Source: Ecdyonurus torrentis
Taxonomy: Eukaryota; Arthropoda; Insecta; Ephemeroptera; Heptageniidae
Direction of reading: 5' to 3'
NCBI GenBank assembly: GCA_949318235.1
Contig: OX439136.1
Location: forward strand, 9,884,008-9,948,007
Length of the DNA stretch: 64,000 nt
The notes below the pieces were generated by a model. The model saw only the letters and a list, made by a program, of their open reading frames with translations. It ran no database searches and was not told where the DNA came from. Position numbers and translations under genes: made by a program. Each line of letters opens with the position of its first letter. The stretch's first letter is position 1. Of the stretch, positions 14,200-28,592 are shown in pieces.

Positions 14200-14968
14200 C
14201 TTAAATATGGGAGGTATTTTTTTTCTTTTTTAGTAAAGCACGCAATGGAAAAATCAATCGATATAAAATTGAATGGTTATTGTTATTACTATTATATAAA
14301 TTTTATTTAACAAGTATTTTGAAATAACGGAGATAATTAAAAAATTCTTAAGATAAACAACTCGTCACATTTTGGTCACATCATGTTTACACGTATTTCA
14401 CGTCCCATCTCATTTCACGATCTCGATCTAATTAATTGAGATAAGAGAGTAAACATACTCTGATTCCAATCTTTTAGTATTGGAAATTATTGTTGACGCC
14501 TCAAGTCAAGTGCACTGGTGAAGAAAACAGAAAATAGCATCAGATCACAATTTAAAGAAAATTTATAGCCTTTTCATTTGTCTTATTATTATTTTTTATA
14601 ATTTAAGGATCAATTCCAAAATAATATGAACCACTAATTACATTATAGCGGGCAATAATATAAGTCTCTAGGGAGCAGTTTTATAATGTAAAAATCAAAT
14701 TTTGTTTTGAAAGAAATATAATGATGACTAGGTTATTTGACCCGCTAATTACGATGTTTTTCCTAAAATAAAATAAATTTAAATTTTAACCCTTACTGCT
14801 ATTTGTAAGGGATAGTTTACTATATAGGAAAAAGCTCTATTTTTTTTAGATATATGAGGAGAAAATAATACATTCCAGAACAGCAATTTATTTATTATTA
14901 ACTTAACTTAATTAATATTATTTTGTGATTATAAATATATTATATTATTTTAAATTATAACTATATAA

Positions 14969-15058
<90 letters not shown>

Positions 15059-15619
15059 AAATAGACTCTGGCCAAAACAAGGTCGTTCCCGCCAAAAGCT
15101 GTATCCGCTCTAACTAGTATTGGGAGAAGTGTATCTTGATAATAAGAAAAGGTTGAAAAAGTATTTATTTTTGTATTTTTTATTCTAATATCCTTACAAA
15201 AATTTCTAAAAAGATCAACTCACAATTGAAATTTCAATGATTTAATTAAGTTTTCATTTAAAAGTTAAATTCTTTGTAGATTTTATTAATTTATGTTTAA
15301 TATTGTATAATGAATAATATCAATATTAATAAGTATTTTAATATAAATTTATTTGAACATGAACAACAATTTATATTATGCTTCTCATTGAAATTCTATA
15401 CACAATTTTATAAGTTAAAATTACATAAAATTAATAATAAGCTTCTAGCAAGATTTACAGCCCCTCTATACTTGGCTGAACGTTATTGAACGTATAACAA
15501 AAAGATCAAATATACATTTTAGTACTATATTAAATATTATTATTATGTATTCGTTTATATTTAATATTGCGGTGTTGCAAACATCACTTTATTTACACTT
15601 TTTACCTTCATGAGCAAAG

Positions 15620-15655
<36 letters not shown>

Positions 15656-16163
15656 ATTTCAATTATAAATATGTGGTTCCAAATTGAAATATAATACAAC
15701 CTTGCCCTCAACGTGAAGCTAAAAATAAACATGTTACATAATTTAATCAATACATTCGGTCGTATGTAATCAATCTTAAGGCATGAGGAGTATGCCGAAT
15801 GTATGAAGGCGTAATTTCGAATGCAGGCACCTCTGTTAATATTTAATATAATAATGTTTTTAGGCGGATTGAGACTTCGATTAAACAAAACAAAATAACT
15901 ATATTATGTAATATAATAAAACTTATAGTTCTTGTTCTTATAGTTATAGTTCGTTTTGGTCGCCATAAACGAATTGGGTGGTTGTATATGAAAGTGCGAG
16001 CATATAAATAAATTTTTACGTTTTTTTTTTTTTTTTTTTTTTTTTGTAGGAATATCAATGAGTTTTCATAATGAGAAAGATCATAATTTTCCGACATTTT
16101 GAGTATACATAAGTGAACACTATTTTTGACTAATCAGATTTTTTTTTTTTACTTTTGTTTCAG
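14200..16163. other. AT-rich DNA upstream of the first visible gene A exon
   Basis: (TA)n at 14973-15053, (CT)n at 15621-15656 and a T run at 16021-16045. I searched for a signal-peptide exon ending in a phase-1 donor and found no convincing one. Confidence 0.6.
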
Positions 16164-16299
16164 TGCAAGCCCAAGTGTTTGGAGATATAAGTGACTGCAA
16201 CTTCCAACAAATAGATAAATGTTTATCTGACATGTCATCTTCATCAACTTATAATGTTGTATTTCCGAAATCTGAACAGGAGCTAGATAACTATTGCAA
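16164..16299 (+). CDS. Gene A, first visible coding exon: cysteine-rich secreted protein
   Basis: This internal exon has a clear acceptor (pyrimidine tract ending TTTCAG at 16163) and a consensus donor (GTAAGT from 16300). It starts with two bases of a split codon and ends with two bases of the next, so the upstream intron is phase 1 and the downstream one phase 2. The translation begins (x)QAQVFGDISDC. QAQ/VFGD looks like the end of a signal peptide, so a 5' exon carrying the start codon and hydrophobic core is missing; I could not find it and it may be outside the window. The exon holds three cysteines and the stretch FPKSEQELDNYC. The four exons join in frame to 207 complete residues with 14 cysteines, an even number as expected for a disulfide-bonded extracellular protein. 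I do not recognise a named gene. The Cys spacing recalls secreted Cys-rich families of arthropods and nematodes (DUF19/DUF1397 type), but this is an unverified impression. Confidence 0.85.
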
Positions 16300-16358
16300 G
16301 TAAGTTCTAAGTTTAATAGATGTTATTGGTAATGATGAAAATTTCTTTGAAGGTACGT

Positions 16359-16440
16359 GCTACAATGTGGAGTATAATGAATAACATTGCTCAGCATATA
16401 GGATAAACTTCATTAGTGGCTATTTTCAGTTATTATTTAA
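16359..16440. mobile_element. MITE family 4 fragment
   Basis: It retains AATGAATAACATTGCTCAGC and GGATAAACTTCATTAG from the family end. Confidence 0.5.
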
Positions 16441-17960
16441 ACAGCGAAGAAAATACAACTGACTTTATAAGCAATCAATCTATTTTTGAAATTACTTAAT
16501 ACATTATTACATAAATAAACATGTAGTAATATTTATTTCACATTTATTTACTTCTTTAAATAATTTATTAAAGGATTAATATAAAAAATATACTCTTGAT
16601 TTTATAAAGATAATTGTGTTAATATAGCAAACGTACAATATTTTATTTAGTAATTAATTCCTCTTATATGGAATTATAAACTTTATTAGAATTTATATTA
16701 TCAAATAAACAGATGTAAAGGTTATGCAATGTCTAAAAAAAAAAAAGAAGAAGAAAAAAGTGAATTATATATATAAAAAAAAGCCATATGCTGACTTAAC
16801 CTCCGATACTCACTCAGACAAAATCAATAAAACGTTAGAGTTGTCACAATGCTTTAAGATTTAAGACTGAATGTTAAGAATATAGCTTTGTAATGGCCAA
16901 CGTTTGACGTTAATTTCACTGTGGTAGTATAAATCTTAATCTGATATTATTTATGCTTGCATGTACTTGTCCATTCTTAGTAACGTTACAAAATTATAAA
17001 TTTGAGTATAAGTTTTTCAAGGATACTTTTTAGAAAGTATATATATATATATATTAATAAACTATTGAAAAGAATATATTAAAATTTATGTTTTTGTATT
17101 TATACCCTACCCTTGAAAGGGTAAAAAAACTATAAGGGTTGAAACACGCAAAAAAAAAAAAAAAAACTAAAAATGTAATAAGTAGGCATATAACCTACTA
17201 TAATACAGGTATTATTATACTAAAATAATACCTAATGCAGGTGCACTATGCTACAATAAAGGTTTTATACTTTATAACTACCTGTTCCAAATTAAAGTGT
17301 ACCTATTGCAAAATACAGGATTCATCTGCCATAAGTAGTAATTTTTTTCTGTGTAATAATATTGGCATGGCATAAAACTTACACTTTTTTGTTCAATTGG
17401 TGGGTGTTAGTTTCATCTAAATAGCTCAAAATTCACGGAAATATTAGTTAGTAAACACTCTGTTAAATACTAGTAAAAAAAAAAAAAACTAATAAAATTA
17501 CGTTTCTTTTCTATAGTCATGGAATCAATTACTAATTATCCTAAATATATAAAAATGACTGATGGATAACACTTTTATAATGCACGTGTTATTATGTTAT
17601 AAGTAATGTAGTTTTTTTAATCAACATGTACCAACTGGTATTTTGATCAACAAAGAAACTAAAACCGATTTATTTTCGATTTTGATATGATTTTGATAAG
17701 GTATGATATTTACCAATATCGTAAGTAATATTATCGTTTACCAATCAATTTGTTACTGAATTTCCATGACAACATAATAACAAATAAAAAAAAAATTCAT
17801 AAAAGAACAGTTTATATTTTATACTTTTTTATTTTCTTTGAAGTCATAAACATTATTGAAAAACTGAATAAAATTGCCTCCATATATATAAAAATATTTT
17901 GTTTCACTTTATGTGTAGCAGAATATTAAATAATTTTTTTAGTATTATATATGCAGCTCG

Positions 17961-17961
<1 letters not shown>

Positions 17962-18054
<93 letters not shown>

Positions 18055-18066
18055 TATATATATATA
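17962..18066. repeat. (TA)n microsatellite
   Basis: About 105 bases, interrupted once by AATA. A second (TA)n of about 69 bases follows at 18566-18634. Confidence 0.97.
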
Positions 18067-18564
18067 CTGTATACGCAATATGCTTTTATACATTATTATC
18101 TCGTTGCTATATTTTTTTCTCGTTACTATACATAAATAAAATATTCATAACCTTTCATAGCAGTACACCTAAAGTTTAAATATTATAATCAAAAAAATTA
18201 TATTTTATTACAGCTTTCTGAGTTCTTACTAGCTTTGTAAAAAGTATAATAAACAAAAGAGCAATCATATTTAAAATTTCCATAGGTTTTGTTAAATAAA
18301 TTGCATTTTTCATATACAATGTAATAATTTTCCAATATTTCTGGGAAAAAACAAAAAACAAAAAACAAAAACAAACAAATAAGATATTGAATTTTTAATG
18401 AAGTTATTATTTTTGTTGTACAATATACAGAAAACTCATTACTTTATTTTTTATAATATTATTAGACAGAATAACATTCAAAACAAAATTGGATAATGTA
18501 ATTTTTAAAAGTACAGAACATACGGGGAAGGGAAAATGAAATTTCTACAAATATGTTATGATAC

Positions 18565-18637
<73 letters not shown>

Positions 18638-19960
18638 CAGATATTGTTTTTTTAAATTAGTTTGGAAAAAGTGGTGACAATAATGCTATTTCATGTTTAT
18701 TATGGCTTATAATTTTTTATCAAAAAGAAAATTGGGTAGCATGTTAATGCTGCATATAAGATTATAATGATCATATCATAACATAATCTGTTCGAAATTT
18801 TAAACATTTTAACTGTACTTTGTATCATGGAATGTGCAATATGAAAGTCGATATATTTAATATGTTTAATATATTTGTTATTTATTTGTTATTTAATATC
18901 ATGGATGATAAGATTAGAAGATAAAATAAATAAATAAAAGTACATGATGTTACTTATTATTATACATGAAAACATTAATCAATACAATAATAAAGATTTA
19001 ATCAAACAATAAAAAAAAGTCAAATAAAAAAATTGATTAAAATAATCATAAGTACATGCATGCATTTTATTGATAGCTCAATAGAAATCAGTCAATATCA
19101 CTATTACTAAAATAAGCCAAATTAGAGTGCGATGAAGGGTACATTTATATAATCAATTTTGCTATTATTATCAAAATAAGAACCAATATTATAGTATTCT
19201 TTTGAAACTTTTTTTTTTTAATTAAATTGGCAAACAATGTATATCATTATTATTGACATCCCTTAACAAAGAAGGTAGTTTATCATAGATTGTTATAAGC
19301 AATAATAATATCGAAAGTTTAATGGTTCAATGTGTCATATACATATTTATTAGCAGTGATGGCAAATTATTGTTTATTTAGACAATGAATTAATAATGAG
19401 CTTCTTTCAAATAATTTAGTTTTATGTATTGAAACAGATACTTTATTAAATCATGACGTTTATTAATTTGAATATAAAGTTCATAAGAGAGTAGTTTGGG
19501 TAACATTTTGTTGCAAAGTAAGCAGCATGTTATAAAAATATTATACGTAAAATTATGTTTAATTTGATACTCATTTTCTAAGTTAATAGAAATTTAATAA
19601 GTTTTAACTCAATTAAAACTAATTATTGAGACAAAATTGCTTTAAATATTATACGATTTTTAAATTGCTTTTATACAAAAAAAAATGCATTTCAGTGAAG
19701 TTTAATTATCTTGAAAATTTTCCTGCATTTTATATTGTAATAAATTTTCACAAAGTATATTTAAAACAACAAATAGATTTAATTACTTTTCTAGACACTA
19801 TAATGAAAAAAATACAGTATCTTTGTCTTTTATACATAAATAAGGTACGATTTGTAATATATTATGTTGTTTGCTTTTCTTTTTATACTGAATCTGTGTT
19901 AAATTTGCATCGATAGTGATATAAATATTATTCATTGTCACTTTGTGTTGGTTTTATATA

Positions 19961-20098
19961 ACCTGGTCACGATAGAGAGAGAGAGAGAGAGAGGGAGGGA
20001 GGGAGGGTATAATGTATGTATATAAAAAGAAAATAATATATTCTTTCTACTAATATGACTCTCTCTCTCTCTCTCTCTTTCTGCTCTCGTGACCAGAT
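19961..20098. repeat. Foldback with GA and CT microsatellites in opposite arms
   Basis: CCTGGTCACGATAGAGAGAG on the left is mirrored by CTCTCGTGACCAG on the right. A (GA)n/(GGGA)n run lies inside one arm and a (CT)n run inside the other. Confidence 0.7.
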
Positions 20099-20654
20099 TT
20101 TTAAAAGTAAATAAAGCTCGTTCTCTATATAAAAAAAGCAACCTATAAAATGTTTTTCCAATATACTGTATATTTCAGTTGACCATTTGTGGCTATATGA
20201 TTCTCCCATATTTTACTCAGTATATAAATACATACACTGATAAATAAAATACATAAGAAAAAAAAACTTTGTTCCCTAGTATTTTTTAAATATATTTCTT
20301 CACCACAAAAAAAAAAAAAAAAAAAAAAAAAGTGAAAGAGAAAGAGAAAGAGAAGTAAAACAATATTAACTTATATTAAATGTGGCAGAGTTAATGTAAG
20401 ACGTAGAATGTATTATATATTTTTAATTATTTGTTTAGCGATATTGTAATTGATCTGCCTAGGTCAATAAAAAGTATCCTAAAAATACTGAAAGTTTAAT
20501 TGTCACAAATTTAGGCTTTCTGTGCAACAAAGGATTTGAAAAAGTTGCGTATGTTCGCAAGCGGTGCGCTACAAAAAAAAAAAAAAAAAAAAATGGAAAC
20601 TGGAAACCAGGTGCACCGATCAGATAGTGCTACGTACTAAATAAATAATTAAAA

Positions 20655-20656
<2 letters not shown>

Positions 20657-20719
<63 letters not shown>
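20657..20719. repeat. (TA)n microsatellite
   Basis: About 60 bases, immediately left of a family 4 MITE. Confidence 0.95.
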
Positions 20720-20725
<6 letters not shown>

Positions 20726-20736
20726 AATATAGTCTA

Positions 20737-21034
20737 TAAGGTGTATCCGCATGACGCCATATTTAGTGCGCTTGAAGCCATACTGAAGTAGTGAACAACA
20801 TTGTTCAGCATAGGACAAACTTTGTTTTTGACCATTTTCTTATAGAAATCTGTTAATTTTTTTGTTATTATTATTTTTATCACATACTCATTTAACCTAT
20901 TAACAAGGTCAATGGTCTCAAAAATATTGCATAATGTTTTTAAACTGGCAAAAATGAGTTATTTTCCTATGCTACCCATGTAATTGAGTGATCCAACATG
21001 GCTTTGATTTTAACATGAATGTATAGACCCTATA
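20737..21034. mobile_element. MITE family 4 copy (TA-flanked, reverse)
   Basis: It starts ATAAGGTGTATCCGCATGACG and ends GTATAGACCCTATA, with the usual body (CAACATTGTTCAGCATAGG). Confidence 0.8.
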
Positions 21035-21691
21035 ATATATGAACAATACTATATTACATCATCATACACAACTTGTTTTTTTATATAAATCTTAAACTTA
21101 AAAACAAAATAAAATTGGGTCACATCAAGAAAAAAGGAGTAAAGACAAAATGTGCAATAGAAATGTAAGTACGACAAGTTGTATAAAATATTATTATTAT
21201 TTTCTATGACAACTAACACTAAAGTTGGATTTATATTTCATAATATAGTCATAAAAGTACATAAAAATGCAATAACACAAAAGATTAAAATAGCTTAAAA
21301 CACTTTGCTCGGTATACTTAAACGCTTAAAGCAGTGTGTGCCGTGTGAGCTAGCTATAATTTATATAGCATAAAATATATATATATATATAAAATAAATA
21401 AACTGAAGTAACAGTTCAGAAAGACGAATTTTTCGTTTTCGCCGAATTTTTTTTTTAGTTTTTTTTTTTACTTTATAATAATATTTGGATTCGCATTGAT
21501 AAATGCGAAATTAATTAAAATTAATTAATTAAATCTAGAAATTAAACATAATTTTTAAATACTTAACTTTCATAATCAAAATGAAATATTATGATTTGAA
21601 AACTGTAGAAGAATGCATAATATGAAGTAAAAATATATGAAGAAAAAGAATTACAATCTTAAAAGTACAAATATTCATACTTACTCTCATA

Positions 21692-21724
<33 letters not shown>

Positions 21725-22168
21725 GAACAGTAAAAATTCCCCTCTAACAATTCAATTTTGAATGCATATTCTTATTTTGTATTGTACTGTACATAAATTT
21801 AAACAACACTCTCAATTTCTAAAAAATATATATATTATGTAGTTAGAACTCTCGCTGTGTTTGCTATTAATGATAACTTCAGTCAGATGGAATGTTTTGA
21901 AGCGATTTACATATAAACAAAAAGAGGGATAGCTTCATTACATTTATTTTGCTCGATAATTCTATACATTTTCAAATTTTTGCAATACTGTTATGCTCAA
22001 TATATAGTTTAAAAATAAATATAATAATAATAAAATGAAAGTTTATGTAAGTAAAATAAAGTTTAATAACAGCAAAAAGTAGTATCTAGAAAGTTAGATA
22101 AATTGTAACAAATATATTTGACAAACGCAATATGTTCTCTAGATGTATAAAGTTTTGAAGCAAATTGA

Positions 22169-22187
22169 AAGGGGGGGGGGGGGGGGA
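22169..22187. repeat. G homopolymer
   Basis: A run of about 17 G, unusual in this AT-rich context. Confidence 0.9.
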
Positions 22188-22432
22188 AGAGGAAAAAGAA
22201 AAAAAAAAGTTAAATAAAGCACAGTACGACTTACTTAGTAAATCAAACATGATATCAGACAGAAAAGACTAGTATGTAAAAGTTTTGTATAGTTGACTAA
22301 AACTTAATTGTTTCTTTGTTACGTATATACTCGTACATAAAATACTACATTAAACGTCTAAAATGAGTGTTTTGTTTACAATAGAGACTGCACAGACCAT
22401 ATAGACATATTAATAATAAAGTGTATTAATTA

Positions 22433-22433
<1 letters not shown>

Positions 22434-22470
<37 letters not shown>
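22434..22470. repeat. (TA)n microsatellite
   Basis: A TA dinucleotide run. Confidence 0.95.
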
Positions 22471-22472
<2 letters not shown>

Positions 22473-23029
22473 TATTTTGATTATATGGCATGTGAGAATA
22501 CAATAGTTTTCTCCTCTTTTCATTTAGCAAAGTAAGAAAATATATAAACTATTAAAAGTACAGCTCTGGTCCCCTCCTCCTTCTCCTGCTCCTTAAGTTT
22601 GTCTATCTGTTGTGTCTAGTTTTGTTGTTTTTCGATTAAACAATCACACAGGATGTTGTAATTTCTATTTTTAATTATGAAACTCTCAAAATATTGATAT
22701 GAGATTAATTTTTATTATAATATATAATATTTCACAAAGAAAAAAAATCAAGAAAACAATTTTTTTATATAAATTATTAAAAATATTCAATGATAATTAT
22801 ATGATTAAAGTTTACGATATTTATGATACTGTATATATTATGTAAATAAAATTATTATTTCATAATTTTATCTATTTTTAATTAACTTATTAATTAATTA
22901 TAATATTTAATATTCAAACATTTTGATTTGATATTTAATTTTATCTCTTTTTTTTCCATAAACAATTATCCCTTTATTGCGTCTTTTGAATTCTAGAAAA
23001 CAAATTCTTTCATATAAATAATTAGAGAA

Positions 23030-23247
23030 TTTCAATTTATGCAACCCGGACAACATTTTTATACTAGTTTTTGCATGTTTCTGACGTCATAAACAGAAAT
23101 ATTCCCGCAAATTAAATTACATACTTTACAGTATTATCACGCTCTCTTGTGGGGCTACACTTACATTCTGGTAAAAATTATCATTAGTTTTGTAGATACC
23201 ATTTTTTGTTTTAAAATGAACATGTTTCATGTTTTCTATGCCTTTAA
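23030..23247. mobile_element. MITE family 2, left-truncated copy
   Basis: It has TTTATGCAACCCGGACAAC, TGACGTCA (23082-23089), CGCTCTCTTGTGGGGCTAC and a right end CTATGCCTTTAA. Confidence 0.8.
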
Positions 23248-24151
23248 GTTAACATCAGAGGTTAAAACTACTTTTTTATAAACATTCATATCTATCTAGT
23301 TACGTCGTAACCTCAAACACGCATCATACTTCTTGAAAGTTTTCTTTTTTAAAGTTATTTTACCAAAGAAATATGATACATTATTGATATGAGAGATTGT
23401 GAGGTGTTTCTATGTATCCTGTTTCACCGCAATCTGCTTGACATGAATGATCAATAAGTTGCCTAAAATACAAAATAATAAAATATTGACTTTAAGACTG
23501 CGATATAAAATTTTATTGTAAAGCTGTATGAAAATTCAATGTTTTTATATAAAAATGTTCATTAAAGCAATGTGCCATTGTAAATAAATAGCATGGAAAA
23601 TGACAATTCCTTAATTATGCTGCAGACAAAACTCTCATTTACTTAAGGTATAATAGAGTGATCTTACAGTGAATTTTTATTTTTGCATAGTAGTGAAAAG
23701 TTACTTCGCTGGAAATCATAGTTGAGGTTGAGACAACTTCAATCAATAATGAGTAATTGCGCCCTATAATTTGAAGGAATTCTGTAATACTGTTACTGTT
23801 TGTGCGTTACTGTTAGAAAAACTAACAGTTACACTCAAAGTAGTATGTGAATTTGTAAAGTGACGAGGGATGATCTTGTATATTTGCAAATATTTTGTTT
23901 ATTTGAAAGTATTTGATGTTTTTGTATGACAAGAATAATGTAATCTTTTGATTAATAAATTTATTTATTTATTCAGTTTATTTTTTCCGTGATGAGTATT
24001 TGACACACATCAAAATTTTCATCACATTGAATGTACTTAATAGTTATACAGTATATATTTTGTGCCTGTTGTATTTTATGCCTATTTTGTGTAATACATT
24101 GAAATTAAGTAGAAATTTTTTTGCTCATTTTTGATAGATTTTTTTAACCTC

Positions 24152-24369
24152 AATGGAGGTTATCGGTTTAGCGCGCGGGGTGATGCGGGGAAAGCTAAGG
24201 GTCCCCTAATTTAACATTACGCTTATGGGGAAAAACACGTTTTTTGCTATTTTTGAGAAAACTACTCCTCCGATTTTGGAGAAATTTAAATGAGAAATAC
24301 TAGACATACTTTTACGTGTTTTAAGCCATAGTCATTTTTAAGCATTTTTTTAAACCGATAACCTCCATT
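24152..24369. mobile_element. MITE with tip AATGGAGGTTATCGGTTTA
   Basis: Nineteen-base inverted tips AATGGAGGTTATCGGTTTA and TAAACCGATAACCTCCATT flank a 180-base centre. A degraded relative lies at 35389-35660. Confidence 0.82.
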
Positions 24370-24409
24370 TAAATAACATAGGGATATGATTAACTATATG
24401 ACATACATG

Positions 24410-24412
<3 letters not shown>

Positions 24413-24473
<61 letters not shown>

Positions 24474-24490
24474 GTGTGTGTGTGTGTATA
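24413..24490. repeat. Compound (TA)n-(TG)n microsatellite
   Basis: A TA run followed by GTGTGTGTGT. Confidence 0.95.
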
Positions 24491-25114
24491 TATTATTTCC
24501 ATTACTATATTACTTATGTATTTTTCATGACTTATAAATGCGATGAATTATAAAATTATATAGAACATCAGAAATTGAAGCAAGTTAGATGTAAAATATT
24601 TATAAAGATCTTGCGAGCGAAGTTCTACGAAATGCAACCTCCGTCCCAAAGGAAATATTTTTAGATTCTATTTTTCAGCATTTAGTATTCCATATATTTT
24701 TATTATCGACTTGAAATTTTTGTTTATACATACATTTTTTTCTTAGAATTGTGTATAAAATATGAATTTTTTTATTACACCTAAACTACTGAAGTTACCT
24801 TTCAAGACATAATACAAAAAAAAAAAAAAAAAAAAAAAAAAATCACTTACTCAAGTTGCTTTTTTATTTTGTTTTTCTTTTACTTCATGTTCTGGTAGCA
24901 CGCAATTTTATTTTTATAAATAGATAAAAGTTACATGTGTTCCCTGGGGTTAAATTTTTTTTCTTATATCGTTCAAGGGGTATTTCATGTTATACATGGT
25001 TTATTGTTATTATTTTTATTTTTGCACAAAAGTTTTAGGAAAGAAATATAGAAAATGAAAGAAGTTTATTTGAGGAAGGTTTCCTTAATGTAACTAACTT
25101 TTTGTATTGAACTG

Positions 25115-25150
<36 letters not shown>

Positions 25151-25657
25151 TATTATTTATTAGGTTTGATTTTACCTATATATTAGAACTGTGAACTTTT
25201 TTTTTCAATAGTTTTTCCTTTTTTTTTTTTTTTTTTTTTTTTTAACTTTATACTTTATAGAGGAATGCTCTGGAATTTAATGCTATGTGTGGTATAAAAT
25301 GAGACAGGACCAATAGGTGATTGGGAATAATTTTCAACATTTTTTAACTGCCGTTAAAACGTAAAAAAATGTTGGGGAAAAAAAAAATGATGATGATGAT
25401 GATGCAAATTACATAGAATTTTTTAGTTTGTACTGTTACGGTTAAATGGCCGTATAATATAATAGTGACCAAAAATTTAAAATAACACAAATATATTAAC
25501 TAGAGAAATAAAATATTATTTTAATGTTATTATTTGACTGTCGTGATATATTTATGTTCTTGATTAATTGACATGCATTTCTGCAGTGTCTTATTTGAAG
25601 GAAGTAATCTTTCAACTAATGCATTTTAATTGTGTTATTAATTTACGATAAAAGAAA

Positions 25658-25950
25658 AAAAGCCATAAAACACCTTGAAAAAAAAAAAAGTCTGATATCC
25701 TAACAATGGCCGGAGTTATTGATTTCTAATTTATTTTCAATTCACGAAATGGTAGTTACGACGTCACCGAGTGAGTGTTTCCGAGTGCGTGGACTAGTGA
25801 GCTGTGACATCATAAACCCGTAGCTGCCATTTTCTAAATTGAAAATACATTATAGAATCAAATCAATGACTCCAGTCAAATTAACGTTGATATTTAGGTT
25901 TATATTAGGATATTACATGTTTTTTTGTTCAAGGTGTTCTACGCCTTTAA
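25658..25950. mobile_element. MITE family 1, diverged copy
   Basis: The right end AAGGTGTTCTACGCCTTTAA is intact with TTAA. The left end is eroded (AAAACACCTTGAAA). The centre has GTGAGCTGTGACATCAT, a mutated CRE-like site. Confidence 0.8.
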
Positions 25951-28080
25951 GCATTTTAAAGGAAAATTTTGCAGTGCTTGGGAAATTATACTGAAATTAG
26001 TGAGAACGTATATTTTTCAATTCTGTACCTGTAACTGCACTAGCGTGATACCCCTACTACACCTTGATGTGAAATAATAATATCATTTAATTACTAACTG
26101 TTATTTTAACTCGTAAGCAATTTGCCAAATTAATTTGTTAGAATTATACAAAGTAAATTCTGCGACTTCAAAATGAAGAACAAAATCAACAATAATTTCC
26201 CTACTATGGAAAGAATTATAGCTAATTTGTTTTAAAATAAGATTTTCCTATAAACTTTATTTTAAATGATTTTAATATTATATACATACAAAAATGTTAA
26301 TTTAATACGTCATTTACTTTCGGAGAACTTTTTTTCTTTCACAATAGAAAAAGAAAAAGTAATCTAAAATGTTAGTATTCAAATTTTTTTTTTTTTTTTA
26401 ATAAATTCATTAGATACATACAAAGTTTTTTAAGTTTCAAAGAGTTAACTATACCTCTGGAAAAATATAGTTTATACTAACGAATTACTGTTTCAACATT
26501 TAACAAACAAGTAATTGGTTTGTATTGAAGAGTTACATCTATGTATCTGAGTAATTTCTTAAATTTAAAATTTCCGTGTATAGTTTAAAAAAATAAGTTT
26601 AATTTGGTTTGTGTATCTGAAAAAAATAAAAATAAAGAACGACATAGAAAGAAAAATAATAAAAATAAAATATTATTTCATATTTCATATGAAATAATTT
26701 TACGGTACCGTTATGTTATGTTATATAAAAAATTTAATACCTTGATTTTACTGCATGTGCATACTATATGTGAACTCTAATTTTAGATTCAAACTAATTT
26801 AAAACAGATGCATTTTTTTTTAAATCAAGGCTATATTAAAGTTTAAAAAAAAAAATAGAATTAAAATGAATCAAATTTATGATTCTCAACTCCAATATAT
26901 AATATAATTTTGCATGCCACGTCACGTCACAACAAAGAATAATATCAATTTATGATGTTTCCTATAACCTTCTTGAACTATTTTGATGAGTACAATATAA
27001 TATTCAGAATAATAATAAAAATATCGTTATTTGATATTTATTATACACTTCAATGAATATTTATGTCGTGTTTTTTTATTTAATCTAGACTTACAATATA
27101 TCACAGTATATTGATATATTTATCATATTCTACTGAAATTTTCATTTCATATTTGTGGTATTAAATCTTTACAAATAATATATTTTTTTGAAGGTAAATA
27201 ATAAAATAGAAATATGTTTCATATGACAGTAGTTTTTTTTTTTAATGACTTTCATTTTTAATTACTAACAAGATATCAATACTTAATTTATATAACAGAA
27301 AGTAGAGGTTGCAAGGGGTTCTAATTGAAAACTTGTATCTCTGATATATGGAAAACACACTAAATATCGGTATAAAAATATTTCAATACCTTAAAGATGC
27401 AAATATCTTAAATATCCTTTAGAATACTTTAGTTTAATAATTAACATGCCAATCACAGTCAAGTTCTTTGGTCACGTGATAAATTTAAAACAATCCCCAC
27501 AACTTTGCAGCCCCATTAGTACATAGTGACGTCAGATAAGTTTTATTTCAACTGTCAAATGGAAAATAAATAAAAATAAATACAAAATCAACGTATTCAT
27601 GTCTAATTCGGCCATAATAAAAGGTATAACCTAATATTCTAAAAAATATAAAAAAAGTGCATAATGTCTTTAAAGGAATGCTTTTTTTCTCTCTTTCTCT
27701 TCTTCTCCTTGAATTTCAGCTTATAGGTTATTTTATTTTACAGATGAACCCGCATATTATTGAGTATAGAGTAGAGACTTTGCCTAGTCTTAAAAAAACT
27801 TAAATCGCAAGCGAAGTACTTCACATTGAAACGCGTACATATGATAAAGTAGCCTAAAGCCTAAAGTAGATAATATATAGTTATAGGATTTTAAGTTTAA
27901 TACCCGTACTTGAAAATGCTGTATTTTTGTTATGAGCAAAATAGAACTTTTCATTAAAAACCTATAATTTCAAATACAATTCAAAAAAATATTTGAAAAC
28001 AAAACTATTTATTTATTATTATTAATTAATATTATACTAATTATTATTTTAAGTTTTTAATGCAAATTCTTCACATTTAA

Positions 28081-28126
28081 TCAAGATTTAACAGTACCAA
28101 AAAAAAAAAAAAAAAAAAAAAAAAAA
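28081..28126. repeat. A homopolymer in intron
   Basis: A run of about 27 A at 28100-28126. Confidence 0.85.
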
Positions 28127-28449
28127 CTATATTAAGAATGCTGATATAGAACGTGCTTGTAAATTACTTCAGTTTTTTGTTTAAACTTTTTTTTCCGATG
28201 AAAAATGGAATTTTTTTCCTTCTTCTTTTTGTTCTTCTTCTTGTATAATAATAATAAGGCATTTATTGAAACGCAGGCTCAACTCAATAGATGTAGTGTA
28301 TAACTCACCACTGTTTTATCACAACCCACCACCACTGATTTTATCATCAAAACAATTTTATCGTATATTTAATATGTATACACATATGTTATAATCTAAT
28401 AAAAAGAAAGTTTCAGAGTAATGTTACATTTCACATATTTCTGTTTCAG

Positions 28450-28592
28450 GACATTCTATACTGGTATGAAATGTGTTGATGACGAAAAAGCTAAATGTCT
28501 GAATGATTCCGAACAATTGTTTTTGAATGATCAGAAATCTGGAACATCTGAAACTATGAGACATCTTTGCAGTAATAGTCCATTACGAAAAG
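28450..28592 (+). CDS. Gene A, second visible exon
   Basis: The acceptor is CTGTTTCAG ending at 28449 and the donor is GTAAGG from 28593. The first base completes the Lys codon split by the 12.1 kb upstream intron, giving NYCK-TFYTGMKCVDDEKAKCLNDS. The exon leaves one base for the next exon (phase 1). It carries three cysteines (GMKC, AKC, HLC) and an N-glycosylation sequon, NDS. Frame is kept across both junctions, which is the main evidence that this is real. The chain continues past the donor only as an AT-rich intron translation. The following intron is only 691 bp and contains a 342-bp TTAA MITE. Confidence 0.88.

Larger units (their letters stand above)
16300..28449 (+). other. Intron 1 (visible) of gene A, 12.1 kb
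   Basis: A phase-2 intron with GTAAGT and CAG borders. Its MITE copies and microsatellites are listed separately; the intervals 16441-20736, 21035-23029, 23248-24151, 24370-25657 and 25951-28449 hold AT-rich DNA with A/T runs and no exon. A partly decayed element carrying TGACGTCA (27527-27534) lies near 27440-27675. Confidence 0.8.
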
